Shown: positions 24,855-33,563 of the stretch, one piece after another
Position numbering within the stretch: the first letter of the stretch is position 1
How the letters are laid out: every line of letters starts with the position of its first letter
NCBI GenBank assembly: GCA_017534945.1
Contig: JAFXVB010000020.1
Span: forward strand, 1 to 33,617
Length of the DNA stretch: 33,617 bases
Direction of reading: 5' to 3'
Origin: Alphaproteobacteria bacterium
Lineage (GTDB): Bacteria; Pseudomonadota; Alphaproteobacteria; Rs-D84
Translations under genes and position numbers: made by a program
Notes under the pieces: model-generated
The model's database searches: none
The model's input: the letters and a program-made list of their open reading frames with translations, nothing else
Told to the model about the DNA's origin: nothing

Positions 24855-26249
24855 ATGAAAGTAAATGCTTTCGATTTATTCCTTAGACAGAAAAGGTTTG
24901 ATTTAATCTTTAAGTATATTTATTTGAAAAACAAAGATAAAAACACACAGTTCTTTGAAAATTTATATGCGGAACATATTCGCGCATTTAACGGTTTTTA
25001 CGAAATCAACCCAAGTGATGGTATTCCAAAAAACACATGTGAAGATTTCATAAAATCTTTTGATGAATTATATGACAATATGTCAAAAAGAGGCTTTGAT
25101 AAAAAACATGGAATAATTCCAATTGGTGATAATGGTGAAATAAGCGATGGTGCACACCGTTTAACCTGTGCAGCTGTTTTGGGTTTAGATGTTGAATTGG
25201 AAGAAGACCACAGAAATGATTTATATGATTATAAATTCTTTCAAAATCAGGGTATAGACCCAGATATGGCAGATTATGCCGCATTAGAATATGTAAAATT
25301 AAACCCAAATGCATACATTGTAAATCTGCAAAGTATTATTGACACAAAATTTGATTCACAGGTAGAACAGATACTGGAAAAATATGGTTTTATATATTAC
25401 AAGAAAAATGTCAATATTACGTTTAATGGATTGGTAAATCTTAAAAAGTTATCTTATGGTTCGTTTTGGGATCGCGAATCATGGATAGGAACCGCAGAAA
25501 ATAGCTTTGCTGGTGCTGTATATCATGCAAATAATTCTTTTGGCAAAAACCCGATGCGAATATATGTTTTTGTTTGTGATAAATTGGCGGATGTTTTGGC
25601 GGCAAAATCTGAAATACGTGCTTTGTTTAATATTGGTAATTTTTGTGTGCATATAAATGATACTCGTGAAGAAGCAATTGCGTTGGCACAAACATATTTT
25701 AATAAAAATTCGTTGTATATGATAAATAAACGTCCATACCAATACGAAGACAATCATTTTGATAATATGGTTACGGAATTAAGGGATGCTACACATAATT
25801 ACGGCATTGATTTAAATGATGTTTGTGGTGGAGGAAGTACACCACTTGATGTTTTCGGTTTGCGGAAAAGTGATGACTTAGATTTCTTATATTGTGGAAA
25901 CAAAGACTTTAATATTCAAACTGAAACCTTGTCTAACCATGATACGGAATTGGTGTACTACCCGTATTCTAAACAAGAAATTATATTTAATCCAATGAAT
26001 CACTTATATTATCAAGGTGTTAAAATCATAACACTTGATATTTTGTTTGCCATGAAACAAAAACGTCACGAAATCCCGAAAGATGTTAATGATTGTAAAA
26101 TGATAAAGGCGTTTAAACGTGGTAAAAAATACCGTAAATCAAACTTCAAAATATTCCGTAAAATTCGGGACGGGCAAAAACGCACATTGGTATTCTTTAA
26201 TATTATCAAGATTCACTATACAAAAAGGGGGTGCAGGCATGGATTATAA
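24855..26249 (+). CDS. Polysaccharide-cluster protein with ParB-like and nucleotidyltransferase-like motifs
   Basis: A 464-residue protein without a clear family name. Near residues 88-110, IPIGDNGEISDGAHRLTCAAVLG resembles the DGxHRLxA motif of ParB/Srx-fold proteins that bind nucleotide. Near residues 322-345, CGGGSTPLDVFGLRKSDDLDFLYCG looks like the GS...D.D core of a nucleotidyltransferase-fold protein. The last 60 residues are very basic (KRGKKYRKSNFK). No signal peptide or membrane helix. Being inside an envelope-sugar operon suggests transfer of a phospho or nucleotidyl group to the glycan, but that is inference. It overlaps the next gene by eleven bases. Confidence 0.65.
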   Translation: MKVNAFDLFLRQKRFDLIFKYIYLKNKDKNTQFFENLYAEHIRAFNGFYEINPSDGIPKNTCEDFIKSFDELYDNMSKRGFDKKHGIIPIGDNGEISDGAHRLTCAAVLGLDVELEEDHRNDLYDYKFFQNQGIDPDMADYAALEYVKLNPNAYIVNLQSIIDTKFDSQVEQILEKYGFIYYKKNVNITFNGLVNLKKLSYGSFWDRESWIGTAENSFAGAVYHANNSFGKNPMRIYVFVCDKLADVLAAKSEIRALFNIGNFCVHINDTREEAIALAQTYFNKNSLYMINKRPYQYEDNHFDNMVTELRDATHNYGIDLNDVCGGGSTPLDVFGLRKSDDLDFLYCGNKDFNIQTETLSNHDTELVYYPYSKQEIIFNPMNHLYYQGVKIITLDILFAMKQKRHEIPKDVNDCKMIKAFKRGKKYRKSNFKIFRKIRDGQKRTLVFFNIIKIHYTKRGCRHGL

Positions 26250-27261
26250 ATTAACAATTATTATGTCTAATTATAACCAAGAGCAGTATATTGAAAAAGC
26301 AATAGAATCGGTCTTGGCACAAAAGACAAATTTTTATTGGCAACTGATAATCACTGATGATAATTCGGTCAAAGATAACAGTGTAGAAATAATAAAAAAA
26401 TATGCAGAAAAATATCCTGAAAAAATAGTCGCTCTTTTGAATAAAGAAAATGGGCGGTATTTGAAAAATGTACTTCGCGCCAAGGCGATAACCAAAACGC
26501 CTTATTTTACTTTGTTAGATGCTGATGATTATTGGACCGATGAAAACTATTTACAAAATGCGGTTGATTATTTGGATGCAAATCCAGATAAAGTAATTTA
26601 TGCACGTAATGTAGAATGTTTGGACGAATCTGGAAAAAAATGGTTGTTTATTCCCGAAAATACACCTGATGGTGATTTTACAATGGAAGATTATTTAAAT
26701 AACCGCATTGTTATTCCGCAAACTACGGGTGGGGTGTTTAGAAATGTTATTTTTGCACATGGTATTCCAAAAATTATGAGTGATGCAATTGGAACTGTTC
26801 ATGAACGTTCGTTTGAAGGTGATTTCGACAGATTTATTATGCATCTTAAATACGGTGGCGCACATTTTGAGAACAAGGCATCTGGGGTTTATCGTGTATT
26901 ATCTGCGGGAATTTGGTCCCGTATGAATACGTTTGAAAGACACGCTATTCAGGCACAAACATTGGTTGATTATGATGAATATTTTGAACATAAATATGCG
27001 AGATTCTTTATAAAATCTGCATGGAATGCACTGAATACCGCGATTGATTTTATTAAAGAAAAACATGAAAACATAACATTTTCCGTAGAATCACAAAATG
27101 CATTTTTTAATGCATTGACGGTATGTATGAAACATACAGATTTATTGCAGATGCCTGTGCAAGCGGAAAATGGACCAAAAAAACTTAAATATCGTGTTAT
27201 GCTGTGCATCCTTAGATATTGTCAAAAAAAATTGAAAAAGTATGGGGTAATTGAAAAATGA
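26239..27261 (+). CDS. Glycosyltransferase family 2
   Basis: A 340-residue GT-A transferase. ATG 26239 is used because LTIIMSNYNQEQYIEKAIESVLAQ begins right there after a G-rich ribosome site; a longer frame upstream lies inside the preceding gene. Motifs: LIITDDNSVKDNSVEII, AKAITKTPYFTLLDADDYW with a D-A-D-D metal site, and a family-like AGIWSRMN segment later. C-terminal region is helical and basic. Substrate unknown. Confidence 0.92.
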   Translation: MDYKLTIIMSNYNQEQYIEKAIESVLAQKTNFYWQLIITDDNSVKDNSVEIIKKYAEKYPEKIVALLNKENGRYLKNVLRAKAITKTPYFTLLDADDYWTDENYLQNAVDYLDANPDKVIYARNVECLDESGKKWLFIPENTPDGDFTMEDYLNNRIVIPQTTGGVFRNVIFAHGIPKIMSDAIGTVHERSFEGDFDRFIMHLKYGGAHFENKASGVYRVLSAGIWSRMNTFERHAIQAQTLVDYDEYFEHKYARFFIKSAWNALNTAIDFIKEKHENITFSVESQNAFFNALTVCMKHTDLLQMPVQAENGPKKLKYRVMLCILRYCQKKLKKYGVIEK

Positions 27262-28331
27262 AAAATCCAAGATTTTCGATAATTTGTCCGGCCTTTAATC
27301 ACGAACGCTATGTTGCATGGTTTATTGACAGTGTTTTGGCACAAACTGTTTCTGATTGGGAATTGGTCATTGTTGATGATTGCTCATCTGATAATACCGC
27401 GAAAATTATAAAATCTTATACCGATAAACGCATAAAGTTTATTCAACATAAAATAAATGGCGGGATAAATGCTGCGATAAATACTGGGGTTGAAAATTCA
27501 ACTGGCGAGATATGGATTATGGTTGCATCTGACGATGTTATGTGTTCGGATGCACTGGAAAAAATAGGGGCGGCATTTGATAAGAACCCAAACGCAGTTG
27601 CAGTGTATTGTAATCTGGATGTAATTGACGAGAATAATGAAGCGCGCACAGACATTGTCATGCCAGAATTAAAAAATCGTTCGCGCGCTTCATTTTTGCA
27701 CGATGCGTTTATGCACAATAACGTTCTTTATGGGCCAGGTATGTCAATGCGGGCAAAATATGCAAAGAAAATGTTTCCTGCAACACCAGCAAATTGCATA
27801 TTCCAAGATTATATTCAAAATGTTCAATTGTTGATAATGGGGGATGTTTTTGTTTTACCGGAAAAGGTTATAAAATATCGTATAACACATGACCAAAAAA
27901 ATATAAGTGCGGCGGGATTTTCTACAGAAATGCGCTGTAAATTAGAAACAGACAGTTTAATGGATGTTTTTCTTTCAATCGAAGATATAAATTTATTACA
28001 TGAAATATTCAGTGATGAAATTAAAAAAACAGGTATAAACATTAAAAATATACGTGATTTAAAATATTTTCTGGGGCGTATGGCATTGTTATCGTATGAT
28101 GATTCGCGAAAAATTTGGGGATTCCACCAGATAATGAATTGCTATAATACAGACAGGGCAAGATTATATAAAGAATATGGTTTTCAATTTCGTGATTTGG
28201 TTAAGTTGGTAAATTCCTTCCAGCCGTCTGAATATTCAAAAAAGTACAGAAAATATAAACGGCTTTTCAATTTAATGCTGATCTTATCTGCGCTGTTGTT
28301 GTTAACCAGTATAGTTGGGGTAATATTATGA
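27258..28331 (+). CDS. Glycosyltransferase family 2 with C-terminal membrane helix
   Basis: A 357-residue GT-A transferase: [42 protein letters not shown], and [11 protein letters not shown] with an acidic metal site. The last 22 residues form one hydrophobic helix ([19 protein letters not shown]) that would anchor it to the inner membrane where lipid-linked glycans are built. Overlaps both neighbours by four bases. Confidence 0.92.
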   Translation: MKNPRFSIICPAFNHERYVAWFIDSVLAQTVSDWELVIVDDCSSDNTAKIIKSYTDKRIKFIQHKINGGINAAINTGVENSTGEIWIMVASDDVMCSDALEKIGAAFDKNPNAVAVYCNLDVIDENNEARTDIVMPELKNRSRASFLHDAFMHNNVLYGPGMSMRAKYAKKMFPATPANCIFQDYIQNVQLLIMGDVFVLPEKVIKYRITHDQKNISAAGFSTEMRCKLETDSLMDVFLSIEDINLLHEIFSDEIKKTGINIKNIRDLKYFLGRMALLSYDDSRKIWGFHQIMNCYNTDRARLYKEYGFQFRDLVKLVNSFQPSEYSKKYRKYKRLFNLMLILSALLLLTSIVGVIL

Positions 28332-29413
28332 TTAAGTTTTTAGATCTTGAAAAAATAAATAACCGCTTTCGTAGTGAATTTGATGCCAGAATCAAAGATG
28401 TTCTAGATTCCGGATGGTATTTGTCAGGTAAATGGAATGATGAATTTGCGGCACATTTTGCTGAATTTTGTGGAACCAAACATGCGATTGGGGTTGCGAA
28501 TGGTTTGGATGCGATAAACCTGATTATTCGTGGCTATGGTTTTGGTCCGGGGGACGAAATTATTGTCCCAGCAAATACATATATTGCAACTATATTGGCA
28601 ATTTCTGAAAATGGTTGCACACCAGTATTGGTTGAACCTGATATAAATACTTACAACATAGCCCCCGAAAAAATAGAAGAAAAAATTACTCCGAGAACCA
28701 AAGCAATAATCGTAGTTCATTTGTATGGTCAGGCCGTTCAAATGAAAAAAATTTGGGAATTGGCAAAGAAATATAACCTGAAAATTATCGAAGATGCCGC
28801 CCAGGCACACGGTGCAATTTATGACGGGAACCGCGTTGGGAACCTGGGTGATGCGGCGGCATTTTCGTTTTATCCTGGTAAAAATCTGGGGGCGTTGGGC
28901 GATGCCGGTGGCATAACAACAAATGATACGGAATTATTTGAACGGGTTAAAGCAATAGCAAATTATGGTTCTGATTATAAATATCATCATATCTACAAGG
29001 GTGTAAATTCGCGTATGGATGAAATTCAGGCCGCTCTATTGGATATAAAGTTGCCATATTTGGATGCTGATAACGCCCGTCGTCGTAAAATTGCAAAGTT
29101 TTATTGTGAAAATATTACAAACCAAAAAATTCTTTTGCCAAAGACATATGATGAAAATGCACATGTGTGGCATGTATTTGCTATCAGATGTGAAATTCGT
29201 GATGAATTATGTAAATATCTGAATGATAATGGTGTACAGACAAACATTCACTATCCAACCCCACCACACAAACAGGGTGCATACAAAGAATGGAATAACC
29301 AATCTTTTCCAATTACAGAAGAAATTCATCACACAATAATGTCTTTGCCAATGTCACCAGTGATGACAGATGATGAAGTAAAACAAATTGTTGATTTGGT
29401 AAATAAATTTTAA
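28328..29413 (+). CDS. fdtB: FdtB/QdtB-like dTDP-3-keto-6-deoxyhexose aminotransferase (DegT/DnrJ/EryC1)
   Basis: A 361-residue PLP enzyme of the sugar aminotransferase family. Key signs: [59 protein letters not shown], and [18 protein letters not shown] with the PLP-binding Lys185. [16 protein letters not shown] and [11 protein letters not shown] follow. Together with the FdtA-like enzyme 5 kb upstream in the same operon it would make a dTDP-3-amino-3,6-dideoxyhexose (pathway knowledge). No rmlA or rmlB gene is in the window, so the dTDP-4-keto-6-deoxyglucose precursor must come from the host. Confidence 0.9.
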   Translation: MIKFLDLEKINNRFRSEFDARIKDVLDSGWYLSGKWNDEFAAHFAEFCGTKHAIGVANGLDAINLIIRGYGFGPGDEIIVPANTYIATILAISENGCTPVLVEPDINTYNIAPEKIEEKITPRTKAIIVVHLYGQAVQMKKIWELAKKYNLKIIEDAAQAHGAIYDGNRVGNLGDAAAFSFYPGKNLGALGDAGGITTNDTELFERVKAIANYGSDYKYHHIYKGVNSRMDEIQAALLDIKLPYLDADNARRRKIAKFYCENITNQKILLPKTYDENAHVWHVFAIRCEIRDELCKYLNDNGVQTNIHYPTPPHKQGAYKEWNNQSFPITEEIHHTIMSLPMSPVMTDDEVKQIVDLVNKF

Positions 29414-29442
29414 AAAAAGGTGGTTTCATACCACCTTTTTTT
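29412..29442. terminator. Bidirectional terminator between sugar operon and tail fibre
   Basis: A near-perfect inverted repeat AAAAAAAGGTGGT / ACCACCTTTTTTT with a five-base loop lies between the converging aminotransferase and fibre genes. It has a T run on either strand, so it can end both transcripts. It overlaps the last bases of both genes. Confidence 0.88.
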
Positions 29443-30355
29443 ATGCACAAAGTCCGCTTACCTGCCAACGCGCTCGTAATGATACCTCTTGTCCTGAACC
29501 GTATCTGCTGCTTAGCATAAATCCTGTTGTTGTTTTGCTGTTTCTCTTTGTAAAAACCCAACCCCATGCGTTGATAGAATCTGTTGGTTCGTTCATAGCA
29601 ATTATGTGATAATTTGTATCTGCCATTGTTATAGGCAATGTTATTATATTACTGTCTGATGAATTTGTAGAAACCAATCCACCCATTTCAACCCAGCCAG
29701 ATTTGTATTTACGATACCATGTGTAATTGTTTTCCACAGTTGGAAATTGTGATTCAACAACATAATCTAGCAAATTTTCGGTTTTACTGATTTGCAGATT
29801 TAAAGACGAAATTATTTCAGATATTGTAGCAGTTATAGATTCAATTGTTGATTGGATAATAGAAATTACCTCTTGCATGCCGGGAACCTGTTCAAGGATC
29901 TCTAGCTGCTCAGCGAAAGTTGTAATATCTTTATTAAACAGATCAATTTTTTCTAATAATGTATCTATACCTTCCTTATTTGTAATGTCTTTGTACTTGT
30001 TGCGAAGATCGTCTACATCGTCTTTTAAATCTTTCAACAATTCCATTGTGTTATTCATGTCCAAATTTAAGTCCATAGGGGATATTTTTGCAGTTGGCTG
30101 AAAATCAACAGGCCGCTCATAAGGCAAATGACGTTCTATGGTTATTGATTGGAACATTTTTAATGGTTTTACAAATACGATACGGCCTGATGAAAATGGA
30201 AAATCAGGATTTAGACCGCCTTTTACCCCGATAACATTGTATGCCGGAGCCGTTTTCCCATCAACAGTAACAACTATGTTGCTCTTTTCTATGTATGGAA
30301 AATTAAAATAAAAAGTCTGTGTTTCACCACTGTATATGTATGTAACTCTTTGCAT
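29441..30355 (-). CDS. T7-type tail fibre protein, minus strand
   Basis: A 304-residue fibre facing the late operon. The start is set at 30355 because MQRVTYIYSGETQTFYFNFPYIEKSN is the typical T7 gp17-like attachment domain and AGGA lies seven bases upstream; forty further open codons upstream run through the leader and do not fit. After SSGRIVFVKPLKMFQSITIERHLPYERPVDF comes a coiled-coil stalk (about 85-190), then a compact C-terminal tip ending LRARWQVSGLCA. It sits far from the other tail genes and next to the sugar cluster. Confidence 0.85.
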   Translation of the reverse strand: MQRVTYIYSGETQTFYFNFPYIEKSNIVVTVDGKTAPAYNVIGVKGGLNPDFPFSSGRIVFVKPLKMFQSITIERHLPYERPVDFQPTAKISPMDLNLDMNNTMELLKDLKDDVDDLRNKYKDITNKEGIDTLLEKIDLFNKDITTFAEQLEILEQVPGMQEVISIIQSTIESITATISEIISSLNLQISKTENLLDYVVESQFPTVENNYTWYRKYKSGWVEMGGLVSTNSSDSNIITLPITMADTNYHIIAMNEPTDSINAWGWVFTKRNSKTTTGFMLSSRYGSGQEVSLRARWQVSGLCA

Positions 30356-30373
30356 ATTTAAGTCCTTTTTTAG

Positions 30374-30403
30374 ATAAAAAAATCCCCGGTGTGAAGCCGG
30401 GGC
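30374..30403 (-). terminator. Rho-independent terminator in the leader of the fibre gene
   Basis: On the minus strand CCCCGG-CTTCACA-CCGGGG is followed by ATTTTTTT. It lies after the FRG gene and before the fibre gene, and also just after a strong minus-strand promoter. It can both end the FRG transcript and stop the fibre leader early. Confidence 0.85.
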
Positions 30404-30414
30404 AGAATAAATTA

Positions 30415-30437
30415 AAATTGGCACCACTTGCCAATTT
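30415..30437 (-). repeat. Perfect 8-bp inverted repeat at the 5' end of the fibre leader RNA
   Basis: AAATTGGC and GCCAATTT flank a seven-base loop, about four bases after the expected transcription start of the minus-strand promoter. It would form a 5' hairpin in the RNA or act as a repressor site in DNA. Confidence 0.7.
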
Positions 30438-30446
30438 GATAAAAAG

Positions 30447-30475
30447 ATTATAACATAAAATGACGAAAAATTCAA
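30447..30475 (-). promoter_or_regulatory. Strong sigma70-type promoter, minus strand
   Basis: Read on the minus strand: TTGAAT (30475-30470), a 17-base spacer, and a perfect TATAAT (30452-30447). Transcription should begin near 30440, go through the 8-bp hairpin and then the terminator before reaching the fibre gene. Confidence 0.75.
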
Positions 30476-30506
30476 TAGTACGGTTTAATGAGTGTTTAGA
30501 TTGTTG

Positions 30507-31580
30507 CTAGCTCTTGTTCATAAATTCATGGATTGCTGGTGTTGTCCCACGAACTCCTATATTGTTCTGAATCCATGGTAATATAAAATTGGTAATTTCT
30601 GAATGTATGTCGTGTAGAATTCTATCAGAAAATACATATTCGTTACCATCAACAAGTTTAAATTCTTTGCTTCTAAGCAAATCTAAAATATCGTTTTTAG
30701 AGTGGTTATATTGTGTGCAAAATTCATCGATAGTACCAGAGTGAATTATTTTTAATCTATTTATCTTTTCTGCAATTTCGGACATATAATCATTCGGAAA
30801 AAGATCAAAACCTTTTTTGAAACTATTATATACACCTATAGCAAGGTCTTTATCTTTTGGTAATTCAATTGACCTGAATAGACTTTTTACATTGTTTTTT
30901 GCTGGTAGCTTTATTGCCATCGCACACTGAAATAAAGGTCTTGGTACGGCCTGGAAACCAACAATTATAGGTTCTGTCTCGTGTAGTAAAGTTTTATAAT
31001 CTGCAATGTATAACATTGGTTTGTATGCATCAAAATCAGTAATGGGTAAATATTGGCCAGAGTCATAATAGGTATATGCAAAAAACAATGCTACATTCAT
31101 ATTGGTAGTTGTATCTATATATTCAGTAGGAAAGCCGTAATGCTGAGTAACTGCCTCTAAATCAAAGTCAAAAGTATTACCCTTGATGCTGATGTTAGAA
31201 AGACGTTTGTAATAAGGTAATGCCATGAAATAGTTTTTAAACTCTTCTCTCTGCACCAGAGAAATTAAAAGTTTATTTTGGTCAGCAGGTCTATGTATGG
31301 TTGGAATGAATTTATAATCCTTGTTTTGACCACGATAAATATACGGTTCAAACTCTCCGCCTAACCAGATTCTGAATTTATTTTCCTCTGTTCTTAAAGC
31401 AACCCCAGATTTATCGTTGTTTACAACTACTCCTAAATCATGAATTGATATGGCATGGCTTACAGCACTTATTGGATGGTTTTTCATCATACTGGCAAAA
31501 AAATCTACAGACATCAAATTCTTGCCATCAGATTCAACAATAAGGTTTGCATTAAATATATCGTTTTTGTTAATAATCAT
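30507..31580 (-). CDS. FRG domain protein, candidate defence protein
   Basis: A 357-residue soluble protein. ATG at 31580 has GGAG seven bases upstream; the frame reaches a TTG five codons earlier. The FRG domain is seen as GEFEPYIYRGQNKDYKFIPTIHR (near residues 70-95) and LEAVTQHYGFPTEYIDTTTNMNVALFFAYTY (near 140-170). FRG proteins are found in phage-defence loci and their biochemistry is little known (family knowledge). The gene follows a DUF2971 gene with a 29-base gap on the same strand. Base composition is AT-rich compared with late genes. Confidence 0.85.
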   Translation of the reverse strand: MIINKNDIFNANLIVESDGKNLMSVDFFASMMKNHPISAVSHAISIHDLGVVVNNDKSGVALRTEENKFRIWLGGEFEPYIYRGQNKDYKFIPTIHRPADQNKLLISLVQREEFKNYFMALPYYKRLSNISIKGNTFDFDLEAVTQHYGFPTEYIDTTTNMNVALFFAYTYYDSGQYLPITDFDAYKPMLYIADYKTLLHETEPIIVGFQAVPRPLFQCAMAIKLPAKNNVKSLFRSIELPKDKDLAIGVYNSFKKGFDLFPNDYMSEIAEKINRLKIIHSGTIDEFCTQYNHSKNDILDLLRSKEFKLVDGNEYVFSDRILHDIHSEITNFILPWIQNNIGVRGTTPAIHEFMNKS

Positions 31581-31609
31581 AATGTCTCCAAGCAAGCTTT
31601 ACCTAAAAA

Positions 31610-32425
31610 TTATCGATATGGTGTTTCAGATCTTGTAATTTGTATGTTTTCCGTTGAAAAACCATTGCCCTGCAATAAGCTGACAATAGTTTCGTGTGGC
31701 ATTACATTTTTTGGTCCAAAAACAATCTTGGTTATAGGATATGGTTCTGGAAATGGCCACTTAAAGAATGGAATCTTATTTTTACCATTATCTCTGTGGC
31801 AGAGTTCTAAAGACAGATGGTCTAATGTGGCAGTAAAAAGCGGTGGAGTATAGATAATTCTACATTCTTGTTCATCCTTAAATCCAGGGTGTTTAAAAAT
31901 TGATGCAAGTCCAGATAAAACAGCACTTTCAATTGGGTCAGAGTTGTTTAATAAGAATTTTCTTATTTCCGCTTCCATTATATCAAATTGTTCGTTCCTA
32001 TCGTATATGACTTTATTCAATTTTATTGAGTATCGATCATTAGCATTTACTAAACACAAACCTGTATCAATTTGCATCTTTGATGTTTCAAATCCAATGG
32101 CAAATCCTGTGCCATCACCAGCGTATGCTCGCCACTGACTTAATGAGTCGCCATCTGCTGAAAAAGAAGATATAAATTTAGTTGCAAAATCTCCATTTAA
32201 GAATATGTTTTCACAGATTTTATTTAGTCTATTTTGATCTAGAGTATTATCCATGGATAGTTTTGTAACAACATTCATAACGATAAATTTATACCATTGA
32301 CATTCTGTTGAATCGTTCATGTGCCATGCAGGGTTTAACCACATACACTTTGAGTGAAGAATCTTTTCAAGTTTGTCTACAGTACAGTAGTGATAGATAA
32401 CATCTGGTATTTCAAAGGCTGACAT
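31610..32425 (-). CDS. DUF2971 domain protein, partner of the FRG gene
   Basis: A 271-residue soluble protein opening EIPDVIYHYCTVDKLEKILHSKCMWLNPAWHMNDSTE, the hallmark of DUF2971. ISSFSADGDSLSQWRAYAGDGTGFAIGF follows, then EQECRIIYTPP. AAGGA lies before ATG 32425. DUF2971 proteins occur in accessory and defence regions; function is unproven (family knowledge). It is the first gene of a short operon with the FRG gene, with its own promoter upstream. Confidence 0.85.
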   Translation of the reverse strand: MSAFEIPDVIYHYCTVDKLEKILHSKCMWLNPAWHMNDSTECQWYKFIVMNVVTKLSMDNTLDQNRLNKICENIFLNGDFATKFISSFSADGDSLSQWRAYAGDGTGFAIGFETSKMQIDTGLCLVNANDRYSIKLNKVIYDRNEQFDIMEAEIRKFLLNNSDPIESAVLSGLASIFKHPGFKDEQECRIIYTPPLFTATLDHLSLELCHRDNGKNKIPFFKWPFPEPYPITKIVFGPKNVMPHETIVSLLQGNGFSTENIQITRSETPYR

Positions 32426-32440
32426 TGTTTATCCTTAAGT

Positions 32441-32475
32441 TTCATGTATAATAGCATGAATTATCTTAAAGACAA
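32441..32475 (-). promoter_or_regulatory. Promoter with operator-like palindrome for the DUF2971-FRG operon
   Basis: On the minus strand TTGTCT (32475-32470), 16 bases, TATTAT (32453-32448). A perfect dyad TTCATG-8 bases-CATGAA (32441-32460) sits directly over the -10 box. A dimeric repressor bound there would block transcription. No matching repressor gene is next to it. Confidence 0.6.
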
Positions 32476-32488
32476 TAATCAAAGTTGT

Positions 32489-32516
32489 TAAAAAGGTGCC
32501 GTTTGGCACCTTTTTT
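32489..32516 (-). terminator. Terminator of the metK-like gene
   Basis: GGTGCC and GGCACC with a four-base loop are flanked by A and T runs. It lies directly after the metK-like stop on the minus strand and separates that gene from the defence-like operon. Confidence 0.85.
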
Positions 32517-33524
32517 AATTCTGTATTCCCGATATACTTTTGTCGCATAATTTTGCATATATCGGTTTGTCTAAACCATGTGCCTTTATCAAGTTACTTG
32601 GTTTTTGATTGCACCAGAGATCCTGATAAGAAACAACCCCGTTTTTAATCGTTTTAATCAGGCCACTAGGCAGTTCGGCTCGCCCGATGCACGAAGACAG
32701 GTAAACAAAGCATTCGTCGTTGTCGGCCAGATTTTCGCAGGCTAAGATACGTGCGTATACATTTAGGGTCAAATCTGCCTTGCTAGCATCCTTGGTCCAT
32801 GGGCTACCACCACCAATCGGTGCAGCCGTAGAATAAAAGTCACAGGCCAATTTTCGCCCTGTAATGCCACAGTCTGCGATGGAACTGTGGAATGTGTAAC
32901 GTCCGGTGCCATTTACGATGATGTGCGCTGGCTTTTCGCCAGGACGTACACGATAAAATCGGTCAGATCTTCATCGTGCAGCATTGGTATCGCCACAATG
33001 GCGGTTTCTATCCTTCCATCGTTCAATGTTATCTGGGTTTTGATATCCAGCCCAAGATTGCGAGAACTACGAGCTTTATCATAAAGTGCCTTATTCAGCT
33101 TCCGGGCCAAAAACAATTCCCGATTTATCTTACCTTCGCCCCGGCAGGCATAACCAACAAACACACCCTGGTCGCCCCAGCCATCCTGATCAACCCCTTG
33201 GGCGATATCGGACGATTGCACCCCGATCATGTTGATAACTTTGATCTTGTCCGGATCAATAGCATATTCTCCCCATATCTTTGCATAACGTTCATCATAC
33301 CCGATTTCGGCAAGGGCGGCCTTAACATAGGCAGTCAAATCACCAAGTGGGGCAGAGGTGGTAACTTCACCGCCCAGGACGATAGTATTGTCTTTGATCA
33401 TAACCTCAACGGCATATCTGGTATGTGGGTCTTGTTCGATTAACCGATCCAAAATGTAGCTGGAAATGTAATCGGCGACTTTATCTGGGTGTCCCAATGA
33501 CACTGCTTCTGCTGTTCTTTGCAT
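32515..33524 (-). pseudogene. metK: S-adenosylmethionine synthetase (MetK-like), frameshifted
   Basis: Two reading frames together make a compact MetK of about 330 residues (usual length about 385). The upstream frame starts at 33524 after AAAGGAG and has GHPDKVADYISSYILD, GGEVTTSA, GVQSSDIAQGVD and GWGDQGVFVGYAC. The downstream frame has VRPGEKPAHIIVNGTG, then DCGITGRKLACDFY and PIGGGSPWTKDASKADLT. They join near 32940-32955, where one base is lost modulo three; loss of a repeated ACGT unit would explain it. As read, the enzyme is cut after about 195 native residues and should be inactive. The change could also be an assembly or read error. MetK makes the cell's methyl donor; whether this copy belongs to phage or host is not clear. 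Confidence 0.85.
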
Positions 33525-33528
33525 AATT

Positions 33529-33563
33529 CACTCCTTTGGTTTTTGCAGTAAGAACCAGAGGTG
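33529..33563 (-). promoter_or_regulatory. Hairpin masking the ribosome site of the metK-like gene
   Basis: On the minus strand CACCTCT-GGTT can pair with AACC-AA-AGGAGTG across an 11-base loop (ten pairs, one mismatch, a two-base bulge), covering the AGGAG ribosome site. A 13-base palindrome TTGCAC-T-GTGCAA (33593-33605) lies further up. A SAM-sensing leader is possible for metK genes, but I could not match a known riboswitch core. Confidence 0.35.

Noticed and set aside
31455-31853. 132-residue plus-strand frame across the FRG/DUF2971 junction
   Set aside because: Antisense to two well-supported genes with clear domains and ribosome sites.
32447-32452. Plus-strand TATAAT as a rightward promoter
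   Set aside because: No rightward gene follows; it overlaps the palindrome and the minus-strand -10 region, so it is best seen as part of that site.
32515-33524. Programmed frameshift in the metK-like gene
   Set aside because: No slippery heptamer at the break, and MetK is not known to use frameshifting. Mutation or read error is simpler.
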